Shown piece after piece: positions 27,270 through 35,700 of a stretch of DNA of 64,000 bases (the stretch's first letter is position 1; each line of letters begins with the position of its first letter). The position numbers and the translations under genes were made by a program. The DNA is from Paenibacillus paridis (GTDB lineage Bacteria > Bacillota > Bacilli > Paenibacillales > Paenibacillaceae), in the NCBI RefSeq assembly GCF_006345825.1, contig NZ_VCIX01000092.1, positions 1,426,001-1,490,000 on the forward strand, read 5' to 3'. The notes under the pieces are model-generated. The model was not told the origin of the DNA, made no database searches, and saw nothing but the letters and a program-made list of their open reading frames with translations.

Positions 27270-27329
27270 TTTCTTATATATGAAGCCAGCCCAGGGCAAA
27301 TGCCCTGGGCTGGCTTCATATATAAGAAA
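27270..27329. terminator. 60-bp near-continuous palindrome between cysI and DUF3817
   Basis: Left arm 27270-27298 and right arm 27301-27329 are perfect 29-base inverted repeats with only AA between them. It lies between convergent genes and could act as a two-way terminator, although neither side has a long T tract. The length and perfection are unusual for a simple terminator. Confidence 0.75.
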
Positions 27330-27360
27330 CAGGCGATCCGATAGCCGGAATCGCCTGTTT
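27327..27360. terminator. Bidirectional terminator, cysI / DUF3817
   Basis: AAACAGGCGATCCG (27327-27340) pairs with 27346-27360 apart from one bulged A (27349), ending in TTTAATTCTT on the plus strand. It shares three bases with the 60-bp palindrome, so the two hairpins compete for those bases. Confidence 0.7.
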
Positions 27361-27385
27361 AATTCTTGGTTTATTGTCTGAATAA

Positions 27386-27673
27386 TTAACCGCGAAGAAG
27401 CTTCTTGTCGAGCACGAAGGTGCCAAATGGCAGAAAAGCAGCGATAAAAGCGGCTGCGACCTTGAGTATCGACCAGCGGTGAGCTATCCAAACATGAAGA
27501 ACGGCAAGCATATAAAGGACAAATAAGAGCCCATGCAAACCTCCAACTACAGTGACAGCGTGCGGGAAATCTGCCCAATACTTGAGCGGCATCGCAATGA
27601 GCAGCAGCACAAGAAAGGAAATCCCTTCATAGAAGCCGATGAAACGCAACCGGCCTAAAGCAGTCTTTAACAT
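27386..27673 (-). CDS. DUF3817 family membrane protein
   Basis: Protein of 95 residues with three membrane helices and the DUF3817 pattern: GRLRFIGFYEGISFLVLLLIAMPLKY, VVGGLHGLLFVLYMLAVLHV and a final AAFLPFGTFVLDKKL. The family (YdzA-like) is widespread in Gram-positives without a defined function. The minus-strand ATG at 27673 follows GGAGGTTATTTG; a TTG one codon earlier is less likely. It lies just downstream of the tetR-type gene (25 bp gap) and may be co-transcribed. Confidence 0.82.
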   Translation of the reverse strand: MLKTALGRLRFIGFYEGISFLVLLLIAMPLKYWADFPHAVTVVGGLHGLLFVLYMLAVLHVWIAHRWSILKVAAAFIAAFLPFGTFVLDKKLLRG

Positions 27674-27698
27674 CAAATAACCTCCAATTTAATATGAG

Positions 27699-28313
27699 CT
27701 AGCGCGGTTCCAAACCTGTCCACAATAGTTCTACGATTTCGGCAGCAGCTTGTTCCACTGTTTTTTCATGATTTATAATTTCTTTACGGTTTTTTATGGT
27801 CAGCATAGCCGTGAAGATGTGAGCAAGCAGCATGGCATCGTTACCGACAATCTCTCCTTCATCGATAGCTTGCTGAAACACGCGGGCTATCAATTCGTGC
27901 AGCGCATGCTCGCTAGCCCGAATGCTTTCGGCTTGTTCCTCGGTCAAGCCGCTGGACGCCTCCCGCATCATCGTTTCAAACTCGACATGGGCATTGTTCA
28001 TATGACGAATGGCAACTTCAAGCATTCGCTCCCTAAGGGGACCTGGGCTATGAACAAGCTTGGCCGTTTGATCATAGGCCATCTTCAATACAAACTGGAG
28101 ACATTCCGTAAAGAGAATAGCCTTGTTGTTAAAATAGTAATATACGCTTGCTTTGGTGATCCCGCAGGCTTTTGCTACACCTTCCAAAGATACCTTTTCA
28201 AAACCATGCTCCATAAATAAATACGCAGCGGTTCGCAATATTTGATGCATCGTCTGAATTGAACCTGTGCCTTTGGGACGGCCTGGTTTGCGTTTAACTG
28301 GCTCCTCGCTCAT
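27699..28313 (-). CDS. TetR family transcriptional regulator
   Basis: DNA-binding repressor of 204 residues. The N-terminal helix-turn-helix reads EKVSLEGVAKACGITKASVYYYFNNKAILF, preceded by a basic KRKPGRPKGTG tail. The C-terminal ligand domain is helical and not family-specific. Among three closely spaced ATG codons, the one at 28313 has GGAGGG at a 7-base distance. Being divergent from the MmpL transporter gene, it most likely controls that pump and itself. Confidence 0.88.
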   Translation of the reverse strand: MSEEPVKRKPGRPKGTGSIQTMHQILRTAAYLFMEHGFEKVSLEGVAKACGITKASVYYYFNNKAILFTECLQFVLKMAYDQTAKLVHSPGPLRERMLEVAIRHMNNAHVEFETMMREASSGLTEEQAESIRASEHALHELIARVFQQAIDEGEIVGNDAMLLAHIFTAMLTIKNRKEIINHEKTVEQAAAEIVELLWTGLEPR

Positions 28314-28344
28314 TGCCATGCCCTCCATTCATCATATTGTCAAA

Positions 28345-28388
28345 ATTAATGATTGATTAATTAACCTTCGGGTATATATAATTAATTA
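28345..28388. promoter_or_regulatory. Candidate TetR operator region
   Basis: Repeated ATTAAT elements: 28345-28350 and 28356-28361 spaced by five bases, then ATTAATTA at 28381-28388. The symmetric ATTAAT-N5-ATTAAT lies in the 133-bp divergent tetR/mmpL region. The DNA is AT-rich, so chance similarity cannot be excluded. Confidence 0.4.
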
Positions 28389-28446
28389 GCAGCATGATTA
28401 TATTTTAAACGATATGAGCGATAATGTGAAATGGAGGATTTGTCAA

Positions 28447-30669
28447 ATGATCGAAAAACTAGCTGGGATTATTGCAGGGCCGCGTACCAGATGGGTCACG
28501 TTAGCCGCCTGGATCATCATAGCTGCACTTCTGAGCGTATTTCTTCCCGCAGTTGGCGAAAAGGAACAGAGCAATGCACCAAATCTAGAGGCGGATAGCC
28601 CCTCGGTTGTGGCGGATCAGCTCATTAAGGAAAAATTCCCTAGCTCATCGGGTATTCCCGCGCTCGTAGTCTGGCACCGTGAAAGTGGGTTAACAGAGGA
28701 AGATTATGTACTTATTCAGAAAACGACTCAAACCATCGTTGAAGCTCCTTTGAAAGAGCAAGGAGATGTTGTACCTTTGCATCAAATGCCGCTGCCTGCT
28801 TTAAAGGACTTTGCATCTGATGATGGAACAACGCTTGTACAACCAATCTCTTTCGGCGAACAGACAGAAACTGAAGTTTTAAAAGAAAACATGGACGCCA
28901 TACAAGTGGTTATCGAACAAGCTTCGGGTAAAAAGCCTTTTGACGTTGCTACGAACGATGCTGCTGAACTTAGCGTGCGAATCAGCGGACCCGCAGGCAT
29001 TTCCGTAGACGCGACCAGCTTATTCAAGGGTGCTGACGTTTCTCTGCTCATCGCAACCGTATTAATCGTGCTTGTATTGTTACTGCTGATTTATCGGTCG
29101 CCAATCCTCGCGATTATACCGCTTGTCGGAGTTGGCTTTGCTTATGCCGTAACCAGTCCGCTTCTAGGCTGGATGGCTGGAGAAGGCTGGATTACCGTTG
29201 ATGCACAAGCCATATCAATCATGACCGTGCTCTTGTTTGGTGCCGGAACGGATTATTGTCTGTTCTTCATCTCACATTTCCGTCAGGAGCTTACGCGTGA
29301 GAGCGACAAAATGAAAGCTTTAAGACGCTCGTTCAAGGATGCTTCCGGCGCTATCGCGATGAGTGGTTTCACGGTTGTATTATCCTTGCTTGCGTTGTTG
29401 GCTGCCAAGTACGGTGCCTATGATCGCTTTGCAGTACCATTCAGCTTATCGATACTGATTATGGGCATAGCGAGTCTCACACTTGTTCCTGCACTGCTTG
29501 CGATCATAGGGAGAGCTTCCTTTTTCCCTTTCATTCCGCGTACGGAATTTATGGAACAGTCCCGTGCAGCGAGGAAAGGCAAACCTTATCTCAAGCCTAA
29601 CCCGCAGAAGAAGCTGGGCTCTAAAATCGGAAGTATCGTTATTGCTAAGCCGTGGACAGTCGTTATTTCATCTGTGCTTGTGCTAGGTATTCTTGCAAGT
29701 TTCTCTAGCCAAATTAAGTACACATACGATTTGTTGTCTTCATTTCCTGAAGATATGCCATCCCGTGAAGGGTTTGAAGTCATCTCGAGAACGTTCACGC
29801 CTGGCGATCTCGCACCGATAACGGTTGTCGTTCAGACAGAAGGTGCTGCACAGGATCTGGATACGTCTCTTGCCGGCGTTCCGCTGGTCGATCATGTACA
29901 AGAGCCAAAGCAAAGCACGGACGATCCAAATTTAATGTCCTATAGCGTAATTTTGAATATTAATCCCTATTCGCAAGAAGCCATGGATACGATTCCGAAA
30001 CTTCATGCAGCAGCCGAAGCTTCATTAACGGGCGCAGGGTTGACCGATGTGGAGCAAAAGGTATGGGTCGGAGGCCAAACAGCGACGCAATATGACTCCA
30101 AAGTGCTGACGGACCGCGATAACCGTGTCATTATTCCTTTGGTTATTGGGCTTATTATGGTGCTGCTGCTAGCCTACCTAAGGTCTGTAACTGCTATGCT
30201 ATATCTGATAGGTACCGTATTGCTGTCCTATGCTGCTGCTCTCGGGCTCGGATGGATCATTTTGCATGAATTTATGGGAGTAGAGGCGATCCAAGGCGCC
30301 ATACCGCTTTACTCCTTTGTATTCTTGATTGCTCTCGGCGAGGATTACAATATTTTCATGATCTCGAGCATATGGAATAAGCGCAAAACAATGCCTTTAA
30401 AGCAAGCTATAAAAGAGGGCGTAAGCGAGACCGGCGGTGTCATTACATCAGCAGGGCTAATATTAGCTGCAACTTTTGCAGTATTAGCGTCGCTTCCGAT
30501 TCAAGTGCTTGTCCAATTTGGGCTTATTACCGCAATAGGTGTCTTAATGGATACCTTTATCGTTCGTCCATTCCTTGTGCCAGCGATTACGACTTTGCTT
30601 GGCAAACATGCATTTTGGCCATCCAAAGTCGAGCTTGTCAAGGATTCCAAACAAAATGTAAAAGCATAA
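28447..30669 (+). CDS. MMPL/RND family transporter
   Basis: Large inner-membrane exporter of the MmpL/YdfJ type. It has two repeated halves, each with an extracytoplasmic loop followed by membrane helices: first block DVSLLIATVLIVLVLLLLIY with FGAGTDYCLFFISHFRQE, second block LIALGEDYNIFMISSIWNKR. Asp/Tyr pairs in these helices are the proton-relay positions of the family. The ATG at 28447 follows TGGAGGA; the frame is open from 28414. It is 740 residues. The divergent TetR gene suggests substrate-induced expression. Substrate (drug, lipid or metabolite) unknown. Confidence 0.9.
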   Translation: MIEKLAGIIAGPRTRWVTLAAWIIIAALLSVFLPAVGEKEQSNAPNLEADSPSVVADQLIKEKFPSSSGIPALVVWHRESGLTEEDYVLIQKTTQTIVEAPLKEQGDVVPLHQMPLPALKDFASDDGTTLVQPISFGEQTETEVLKENMDAIQVVIEQASGKKPFDVATNDAAELSVRISGPAGISVDATSLFKGADVSLLIATVLIVLVLLLLIYRSPILAIIPLVGVGFAYAVTSPLLGWMAGEGWITVDAQAISIMTVLLFGAGTDYCLFFISHFRQELTRESDKMKALRRSFKDASGAIAMSGFTVVLSLLALLAAKYGAYDRFAVPFSLSILIMGIASLTLVPALLAIIGRASFFPFIPRTEFMEQSRAARKGKPYLKPNPQKKLGSKIGSIVIAKPWTVVISSVLVLGILASFSSQIKYTYDLLSSFPEDMPSREGFEVISRTFTPGDLAPITVVVQTEGAAQDLDTSLAGVPLVDHVQEPKQSTDDPNLMSYSVILNINPYSQEAMDTIPKLHAAAEASLTGAGLTDVEQKVWVGGQTATQYDSKVLTDRDNRVIIPLVIGLIMVLLLAYLRSVTAMLYLIGTVLLSYAAALGLGWIILHEFMGVEAIQGAIPLYSFVFLIALGEDYNIFMISSIWNKRKTMPLKQAIKEGVSETGGVITSAGLILAATFAVLASLPIQVLVQFGLITAIGVLMDTFIVRPFLVPAITTLLGKHAFWPSKVELVKDSKQNVKA

Positions 30670-30675
30670 TTCAAT

Positions 30676-30724
30676 AAAGGCTGGATTTAAAGCGGCGGTT
30701 GCTGCATTAAATTCAGCCTTTTTT
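30676..30724 (+). terminator. Intrinsic terminator after the MmpL gene
   Basis: AAAGGCTGGATTTAA (30676-30690) pairs with TTAAATTCAGCCTTT (30707-30721) with one G-U pair, and a T run follows. Confidence 0.85.
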
Positions 30725-30956
30725 CTGTATAGCTTCCTCTTGCTGAGGTAGAAGAGGCCAATTCTTCTTGAAATGTAGCACCGTATAGGAGTTTGCTCGT
30801 GCTTTCACCATACGTCTCGCAGAAACGATGGTGTCTACAGAAAGGACGACATCAAGCGTTCTTCTTACCAAAGTTGAAACTTTTTCCCATTTCATTACGT
30901 CTTATCTTAAAGGCCTAAAAATACCTATTACAGAAAAAAGTCGGGGGAACTATTTT

Positions 30957-31541
30957 ATGATGATCAAAAGATGCTTAATCAGCGTGGGGCTATCGATGAT
31001 CCTTATCATCGGCAGCATGCTTTTAGGAGGAACAAAAGCCTCGGCTTGCTCATGCGCCGGCACGATTGCTGTAGAAGAAGCGCAAGCCAAAAGCGATGCT
31101 GTATTTGAAGGAACTGTAACCGCAGTCAAGTCATCTTCCATGCGTTTATTAAACTCTCCAGCCAAAGCGGTAAAAGCAAACTTTCAAGTCAATGAAGTGT
31201 GGAAAGGGCACGTAGCGCCCACTATTGAAGTGTTAACTGCCGGGAGCAGCGAGAGCTGCGGCTATGAGTTCACGATGGGAGAAAGATATTTGGTATATGC
31301 TACTGCCACTGGAAAATCACTTGAAGTAAACCTTTGCAATGGAACGGTTCTTCATAATCAGGCGGAGCAACAGATCTCGCTGCTCGGCAGCGGCTCCTTG
31401 CCGCCGCAGGCAAGTGAAGGAGAGCAGCAGTCAGGCGAAACATTCGTACGTAACATGATCCTGCTGTTCAGCGTAATTATTGTTGGCTCCGCCGCCGCAT
31501 TGCTATACCGTAAGCAAAGAAGCACTAGATCAAAAACATAG
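30957..31541 (+). CDS. Exported membrane-anchored protein with a TIMP/netrin-like CxC start
   Basis: Signal peptide (residues 1-29, ending TKASA) followed by a mature start CSCAG, a domain with two further Cys (SSESCGYEF and VNLCNG) and a C-terminal hydrophobic helix NMILLFSVIIVGSAAALLY with a basic tail. This resembles small tissue-inhibitor/netrin-like (NTR) proteins found in some Gram-positives, which would present a disulfide-locked beta barrel outside the cell. ATG at 30957 fits the GGGGG site. The 3' end overlaps the convergent transporter gene by 17 bp. Function unknown. Confidence 0.65.
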   Translation: MMIKRCLISVGLSMILIIGSMLLGGTKASACSCAGTIAVEEAQAKSDAVFEGTVTAVKSSSMRLLNSPAKAVKANFQVNEVWKGHVAPTIEVLTAGSSESCGYEFTMGERYLVYATATGKSLEVNLCNGTVLHNQAEQQISLLGSGSLPPQASEGEQQSGETFVRNMILLFSVIIVGSAAALLYRKQRSTRSKT

Positions 31542-32937
31542 CGACGATCGTTGTTACAGCGAGACCGATAAGGACAGGCTTCAAATTGCGTCGTGCTAGC
31601 TCAAAAGGATCAATGCCGCAAATGGCAGCGGCAGGAATGAGTGCCCAAGGGATGATGGTACCGCCACCAACCCATATGGCAGCGACCTGGCCAAGGGCTG
31701 TTAAGGTGGCAACGCCCGAACCAATAGCATGGCCGAACAGCTGCGCGATCGACCCTGCCAGGGAGATGCCAGAGAAGCCTGATCCATCTAGACCGGTGAT
31801 TGCGCCTACAACCGTTAAGGTGATTGAACCTACAAATCCATTTACTGGCACGACATGTGCGAGGGCAATGCCAAGGTCATTTACAATGCCATGAGAGGCT
31901 TCAGGAAGCTTCTCCCCAAACATTGCCAAAAAACCGGAGTCTCCTAAATAAAAGAAGGCAGCAATAGGAATGACGGGTCCGAATACTTTAAAGCCAAACA
32001 AAAAGCCCTCAATTAAATAACTCGTCGTTTTTTCTAAACCTTTGCCTTTGTGAGTTAGCATCGTAATCAGAAGCATAATGAGGATGGCAGTACCGCCGAT
32101 CAGTGCTGTTGCGTCCCCTCCTTGAAGATCAAGGATAAACATGGCTATAACGTCTAAGGCAAACAAAACCGGAATGAGGATGGCAAGCAGGCGCTTGGTG
32201 TTAAGCGACAAAGCGGTGCGGTCCAATTCTTCATTAGGATCGATCACTTGCTCTTTATCGTTCGTTGTAGCTATCAAGCCATCGCGCCAAGTCCCCAGCT
32301 TCTGGTCGCGCCGCATCATCCAATATGCAGCGACAGTCGTTACTAAACCCATCACTATGACTAAAGGTATGCTGGCTTGCATAACAGAGCTTACAGGTAT
32401 TCCGGCGGCGTCAGCCGTAAGTTTAGGAGCACCCTGAATGATATAATCGCCGGATAAAGCAATGCCGTGGCCGAATAGGTTCATGGCAACAGCAGCTCCG
32501 AGAGCTGGCAGCCCTACACGTAGCGCAACAGGAAGCAAGACGGCTCCAATAAGCGCAACCGCAGGCGATGGCCAAAAAAACCACGATGTCACCATCATAA
32601 TGAGTCCGATTCCCCAAAAAGCGAGAGCAGGCGTTCTTAGGAACCGAGTAAACGGCGAGATCATAATTTCATTTATACCGGTTCGGATGAGTATCCGGCT
32701 CATGGCCACAATAATGGAGATAATCAATATTGTGCCGATCAGTTCTTTTATTGCAAATATGAAGCTGTTGAAAATACCGCTTACAGAACCGCTTGCCGAA
32801 GTCGTTGCAAGAATGCCGATTCCCAAAATGCCTGCGATACAAATTAATGTGGTATCGCGCCGCATTAGCATAAATCCGATAATAGCTATAACGAAACCTA
32901 AATAAACCCAGTGCAGCGCCGATAATTGAATATCCAT
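31525..32937 (-). CDS. Polytopic membrane transporter, substrate unassigned
   Basis: Protein of 470 residues with about twelve hydrophobic segments and no soluble domain. It has recurring Gly/Ala-rich re-entrant-like stretches (NLFGHGIALSGDYIIQGAPKL, GITGLDGSGFSGISLAGSIAQLFG-like C-terminal region). The overall look is that of ion-transporter-superfamily carriers such as gluconate or dicarboxylate permeases, but I do not recognise a specific family. The minus-strand ATG at 32937 is chosen because GGGAG lies 9 bases upstream; the frame runs on to 33003. It shares 17 bp with the convergent gene at 30957-31541 and no terminator separates them. Confidence 0.65.
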   Translation of the reverse strand: MDIQLSALHWVYLGFVIAIIGFMLMRRDTTLICIAGILGIGILATTSASGSVSGIFNSFIFAIKELIGTILIISIIVAMSRILIRTGINEIMISPFTRFLRTPALAFWGIGLIMMVTSWFFWPSPAVALIGAVLLPVALRVGLPALGAAVAMNLFGHGIALSGDYIIQGAPKLTADAAGIPVSSVMQASIPLVIVMGLVTTVAAYWMMRRDQKLGTWRDGLIATTNDKEQVIDPNEELDRTALSLNTKRLLAILIPVLFALDVIAMFILDLQGGDATALIGGTAILIMLLITMLTHKGKGLEKTTSYLIEGFLFGFKVFGPVIPIAAFFYLGDSGFLAMFGEKLPEASHGIVNDLGIALAHVVPVNGFVGSITLTVVGAITGLDGSGFSGISLAGSIAQLFGHAIGSGVATLTALGQVAAIWVGGGTIIPWALIPAAAICGIDPFELARRNLKPVLIGLAVTTIVAMFLI

Positions 32938-33057
32938 CCCGATCATCTCCCTATGAGATACACGAAACCAGTGCGAACTGATTTCGTATACTACTGTATG
33001 CATGAAGATGGATAGGCGTTCATCTAGAAGACTTGAGTAAAAATAAGGAGTGATCGG

Positions 33058-33498
33058 ATGATAAAGCGCAGCGTAACCATGCTACTGCTCTCTGTAATGC
33101 TTCTGACTTCTGGCTGTGGTATTATGAATGAAGTAGGGCAAACGGTAAATTTTGCATCGGAAACAACGGATTACTTACAATCGTTAACGGATTTTGGACA
33201 AGAAATGAATACACTTGCTGAGCAGGCCGTCACTGATTTGGATGCCAGAACGAATCTGAAAGAGAAGCTGCTTGCGTTAAAGGAGCAGGTTGTTCAATAT
33301 GAAGGGCTACAAGTCCCGGAATATGCCCAAAAAATTCATGAGTCGATTTCCGAATATAACGCGACGCTTCAGAAGGGTCTTGATCAGGCTCTGACGAATA
33401 TAGAACAAGGAAGAGCCGCTTTCGATTCGACGGGTATTCCGGATACGATCAACAAAATTAATGAGCTGCTGAATCAAGTGAATCAGCTCACACCGTAA
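33058..33498 (+). CDS. DUF6376 family lipoprotein
   Basis: Signal peptide with lipobox LLTSGC (acylated Cys at about residue 20), then a helical, Gln/Glu-rich domain (ETTDYLQSLTDFGQEMNTLAEQAVTDL). This pattern matches small Bacillus/Paenibacillus lipoproteins of DUF6376. It is 146 residues. It follows an AAGGAGTGATCGG ribosome site and sits 26 bp before the next small gene. Function unknown; a cell-surface coiled-coil scaffold is a guess only. Confidence 0.72.
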   Translation: MIKRSVTMLLLSVMLLTSGCGIMNEVGQTVNFASETTDYLQSLTDFGQEMNTLAEQAVTDLDARTNLKEKLLALKEQVVQYEGLQVPEYAQKIHESISEYNATLQKGLDQALTNIEQGRAAFDSTGIPDTINKINELLNQVNQLTP

Positions 33499-33523
33499 CA
33501 ACCAACAGGAAGGAAGAACAACA

Positions 33524-33799
33524 GTGATTAATATTCAAGTATTGGAAGCATCGATGACGTATGCCAAGGAGGACGGCTACGTAGGCAAGGTACATTTCGG
33601 AGTGGATGGGCATGCCAATGAGTATGAGATTGCTTTGCACAGCAAGAAAGGGAAAGAATGGGGCTACGGCTTGTTTTTCCTGCATGAATCCGGCAAGGAA
33701 GAAGAGCTGCTGGCTTTAGAGGATTTGCTAGAGGAGGACGACGAATTGTTCGATTTTCTCGTCGACACGGCAAAGGCTAAGCTTGAAAAAGCAGAATAA
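33524..33799 (+). CDS. Conserved-looking small soluble protein, function unknown
   Basis: Ninety-one residues from a GTG start at 33524 preceded by AGGAAGGA. The composition is that of a small alpha/beta domain (VHFGVDGHANEYEIALHSKKGKEWGYGLFFL) with an acidic C-terminal helix (LEDLLEEDDELFDFL). I do not recognise a family. It probably shares a transcript with the upstream lipoprotein gene and ends at a strong hairpin. Confidence 0.6.
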   Translation: MINIQVLEASMTYAKEDGYVGKVHFGVDGHANEYEIALHSKKGKEWGYGLFFLHESGKEEELLALEDLLEEDDELFDFLVDTAKAKLEKAE

Positions 33800-33811
33800 A
33801 GGAATATACAC

Positions 33812-33857
33812 AAGGCCATGCGGGCTCTCTCTGATGAGAGAGGCTCGCATGGCCTTA
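33812..33857. terminator. Bidirectional terminator between convergent genes
   Basis: AAGGCCATGCG (33812 onward) pairs with CGCATGGCCTT (ending near 33856), with an inner CTCTCT/AGAGAG stem around GATG. It separates the small + gene from the - strand SulP gene. Confidence 0.88.
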
Positions 33858-33862
33858 TTTGT

Positions 33863-35314
33863 TTAATGACCGTTGGATGAGGTTAAGCCTAGCTTGCGAA
33901 TTATCAACTTGCTTTCATCATTAAGTCCGATAAAAGATACTTGTTTGCCTTGCTGCTCATATTTGCTTTTTACTTTAGCGATAGCCGTAACGGCTGATTG
34001 ATCCCATACATGGGAGCCGCTGAAGTCCAGCGTAATTTGGAGGGGGTCGCTTTGGTAATCAAATAGAGAAACAAAGCGGCTTGTCGTTCCGAAAAAAAGC
34101 TGTCCAGCGATTTTATAGGTACGGCCCTTGGTTTTGTCGGATGAGACAGCCACGCGAATTTTTGCCATTTTCCCAACGAATACAAATGCGCTTAGAACAA
34201 CTCCTGCAAAAACACCTTTTGATAAATCATGAGTAATGAGCACGATCACAACGGTAACGATCATAATCACAGCATCAGCGCGTGGAACCTTATGGATATG
34301 AATGACTGATTTCCAGTCAAAGGTGCTGATCGAAACCATGATCATAACACCGACTAGGGCAGCCATCGGAATGTTATTGACCACATCGCTTAAGGCCATG
34401 ATAAGAAAGAGCAGGAACGACCCAGCCACGAGAGTAGAAAGTCTAGAACGGCCGCCAGATTTGACATTAATGACCGATTGGCCAATTAACGCGCAGCCAG
34501 CCATTCCACCGAAGAAGCCTGTTGCCATATTCGCTATGCCTTGCCCACGAACTTCTTTGTTCTTGTTGCTGGTCGTATCCGTCATCTCATCGAGAACCGA
34601 AGCGGTTAAGAGCGATTCCAAAATACCGACAATAGCTAGAGAGAAGGAGTAGGGTAAAATGATCCATATTGTCTTAAGTGAGAAAAGTACGTCCGGAATA
34701 TGAAAAATCGGCAGCGTGCTTTCAATTATGCCTCTGTCGCCTACGGTTTTGAGATCGGCGCCAATGGCAACGGCAATGACGGAAACAATAATAATCGCTG
34801 CTAAGGGAGACGGGATTACCTTTGTAAACTTAGGCAGCGTATAAATGATGACCAGAGTTAAAGCGACGAGAGCATACATGATCCAGGTAGCGCCAACGAA
34901 ATGAACGAGCTGGGTCGTGAAAATGAGAATGCCAAGCGCGTTGACAAAGCCGAGCATGACGGATTGCGGAACGAATTGAATCAGCTGGCCAAGCTTCAGA
35001 ACACCCATGATATACTGCAGGATACCAGCTAGAATTGTCGCTGCGAACAAATACTCTATGCCATGATCCTTGACAAGGGAAACCATGAGAAGGGCCATTG
35101 CGCCCGTGGCAGCGGAGATCATGCCGGGCCTCCCGCCGACGATGGAAATCATGACAGCCATGCAGAACGAAGCGTACAGGCCGACCATGGGACCAACGCC
35201 AACCATTAGCGAGAAGGAGATGGATTCGGGAATAAGGGCTAAGGCAACCGTTATCCCTGCCAGTACATCTCCCCGAACATTAGAAAACCATGATTTTTTC
35301 AGTTTTTCGAGCAA
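33863..35314 (-). CDS. SulP family anion transporter with short STAS domain
   Basis: SLC26/SulP-type transporter for sulfate, bicarbonate or related anions. N-terminal membrane domain opens with DVLAGITVALALIPESISFSLMVGVGP; MAGCALIGQSVINVKSGGRSRLSTLVAG is the family signature. A STAS domain of about 90 residues closes the protein (ITLDFSGSHVWDQSAVTAIAKV). It is 483 residues from a TTG start at 35314, after AAGGAGG. The substrate is not readable: no carbonic anhydrase or sulfate gene is adjacent. A structured leader precedes it. Confidence 0.9.
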   Translation of the reverse strand: MLEKLKKSWFSNVRGDVLAGITVALALIPESISFSLMVGVGPMVGLYASFCMAVMISIVGGRPGMISAATGAMALLMVSLVKDHGIEYLFAATILAGILQYIMGVLKLGQLIQFVPQSVMLGFVNALGILIFTTQLVHFVGATWIMYALVALTLVIIYTLPKFTKVIPSPLAAIIIVSVIAVAIGADLKTVGDRGIIESTLPIFHIPDVLFSLKTIWIILPYSFSLAIVGILESLLTASVLDEMTDTTSNKNKEVRGQGIANMATGFFGGMAGCALIGQSVINVKSGGRSRLSTLVAGSFLLFLIMALSDVVNNIPMAALVGVMIMVSISTFDWKSVIHIHKVPRADAVIMIVTVVIVLITHDLSKGVFAGVVLSAFVFVGKMAKIRVAVSSDKTKGRTYKIAGQLFFGTTSRFVSLFDYQSDPLQITLDFSGSHVWDQSAVTAIAKVKSKYEQQGKQVSFIGLNDESKLIIRKLGLTSSNGH

Positions 35315-35420
35315 AACAAAGAAGCCTCCTTGAATTTTTTGTCGGAGGAGCTATACCGCTCGCAATCCGATGACTGAATTGACTTTCCACTCTCAGAAAA
35401 GTCGGGGCCGATGCACACTA
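35315..35420 (-). promoter_or_regulatory. Structured 5' leader of the SulP gene
   Basis: Reading on the minus strand, two hairpins are visible. At 35403-35381 GACTTT pairs with AAAGTC. At 35369-35343 CGGA pairs with TCCG around GAGC/GCTC. The second lies close to the AAGGAGG site. The length of about 105 nt suggests a cis-acting element, but it does not match any riboswitch class I know by eye. Confidence 0.5.
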
Positions 35421-35426
35421 GGCGTA

Positions 35427-35457
35427 ATTATACAATAATTATGGCATCCTTGATCAA
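35427..35457 (-). promoter_or_regulatory. Promoter of the SulP gene
   Basis: Minus-strand TTGATC (35457-35452), a 19-base spacer and consensus TATAAT (35432-35427). The predicted transcript start is near 35420. Confidence 0.6.
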
Positions 35458-35547
35458 TATCAAAACTTTACTTAAGCGCTTACATTTAGGTATATCAACC
35501 GTTTTCTCTGGTTTTCGCCATTTTAGACAGTAAATTAAATTAAGATG

Positions 35548-35593
35548 AAACGGCCTCACCGTCCTCTGCAAGTGGAGGACGATGAGGCCGTTT
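35548..35593 (-). terminator. Terminator of the DedA gene
   Basis: AAACGGCCTCA-C-CGTCCTC (35548-35566) pairs with GAGGACG-A-TGAGGCCGTTT; a TTTCATCTTAATTT tail follows on the minus strand. The 386-bp interval 35315-35700 otherwise holds only the SulP promoter and leader. Confidence 0.85.
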
Positions 35594-35700
35594 GCCGTAG
35601 AAATAGAAAATATTTTATCGCGTGAAACCTATAAAGTCTTCTATTTAAATAAAGGAACTAGCGCGTCATTAGGCTGATTCCTTTATTTGAATACGGAGGG

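Noticed and set aside
28381..28446. Strong promoter for the MmpL gene
   Set aside because: TATATT and TATAAT-like strings are common in this AT-rich stretch; no well-spaced -35 was found.
30713..30895. A 60-codon minus-strand frame between the mmpL gene and the TIMP-like gene
   Set aside because: It overlaps the mmpL terminator, has no good ribosome site and resembles no family; real expression is not supported, though it is the best non-annotated frame there.
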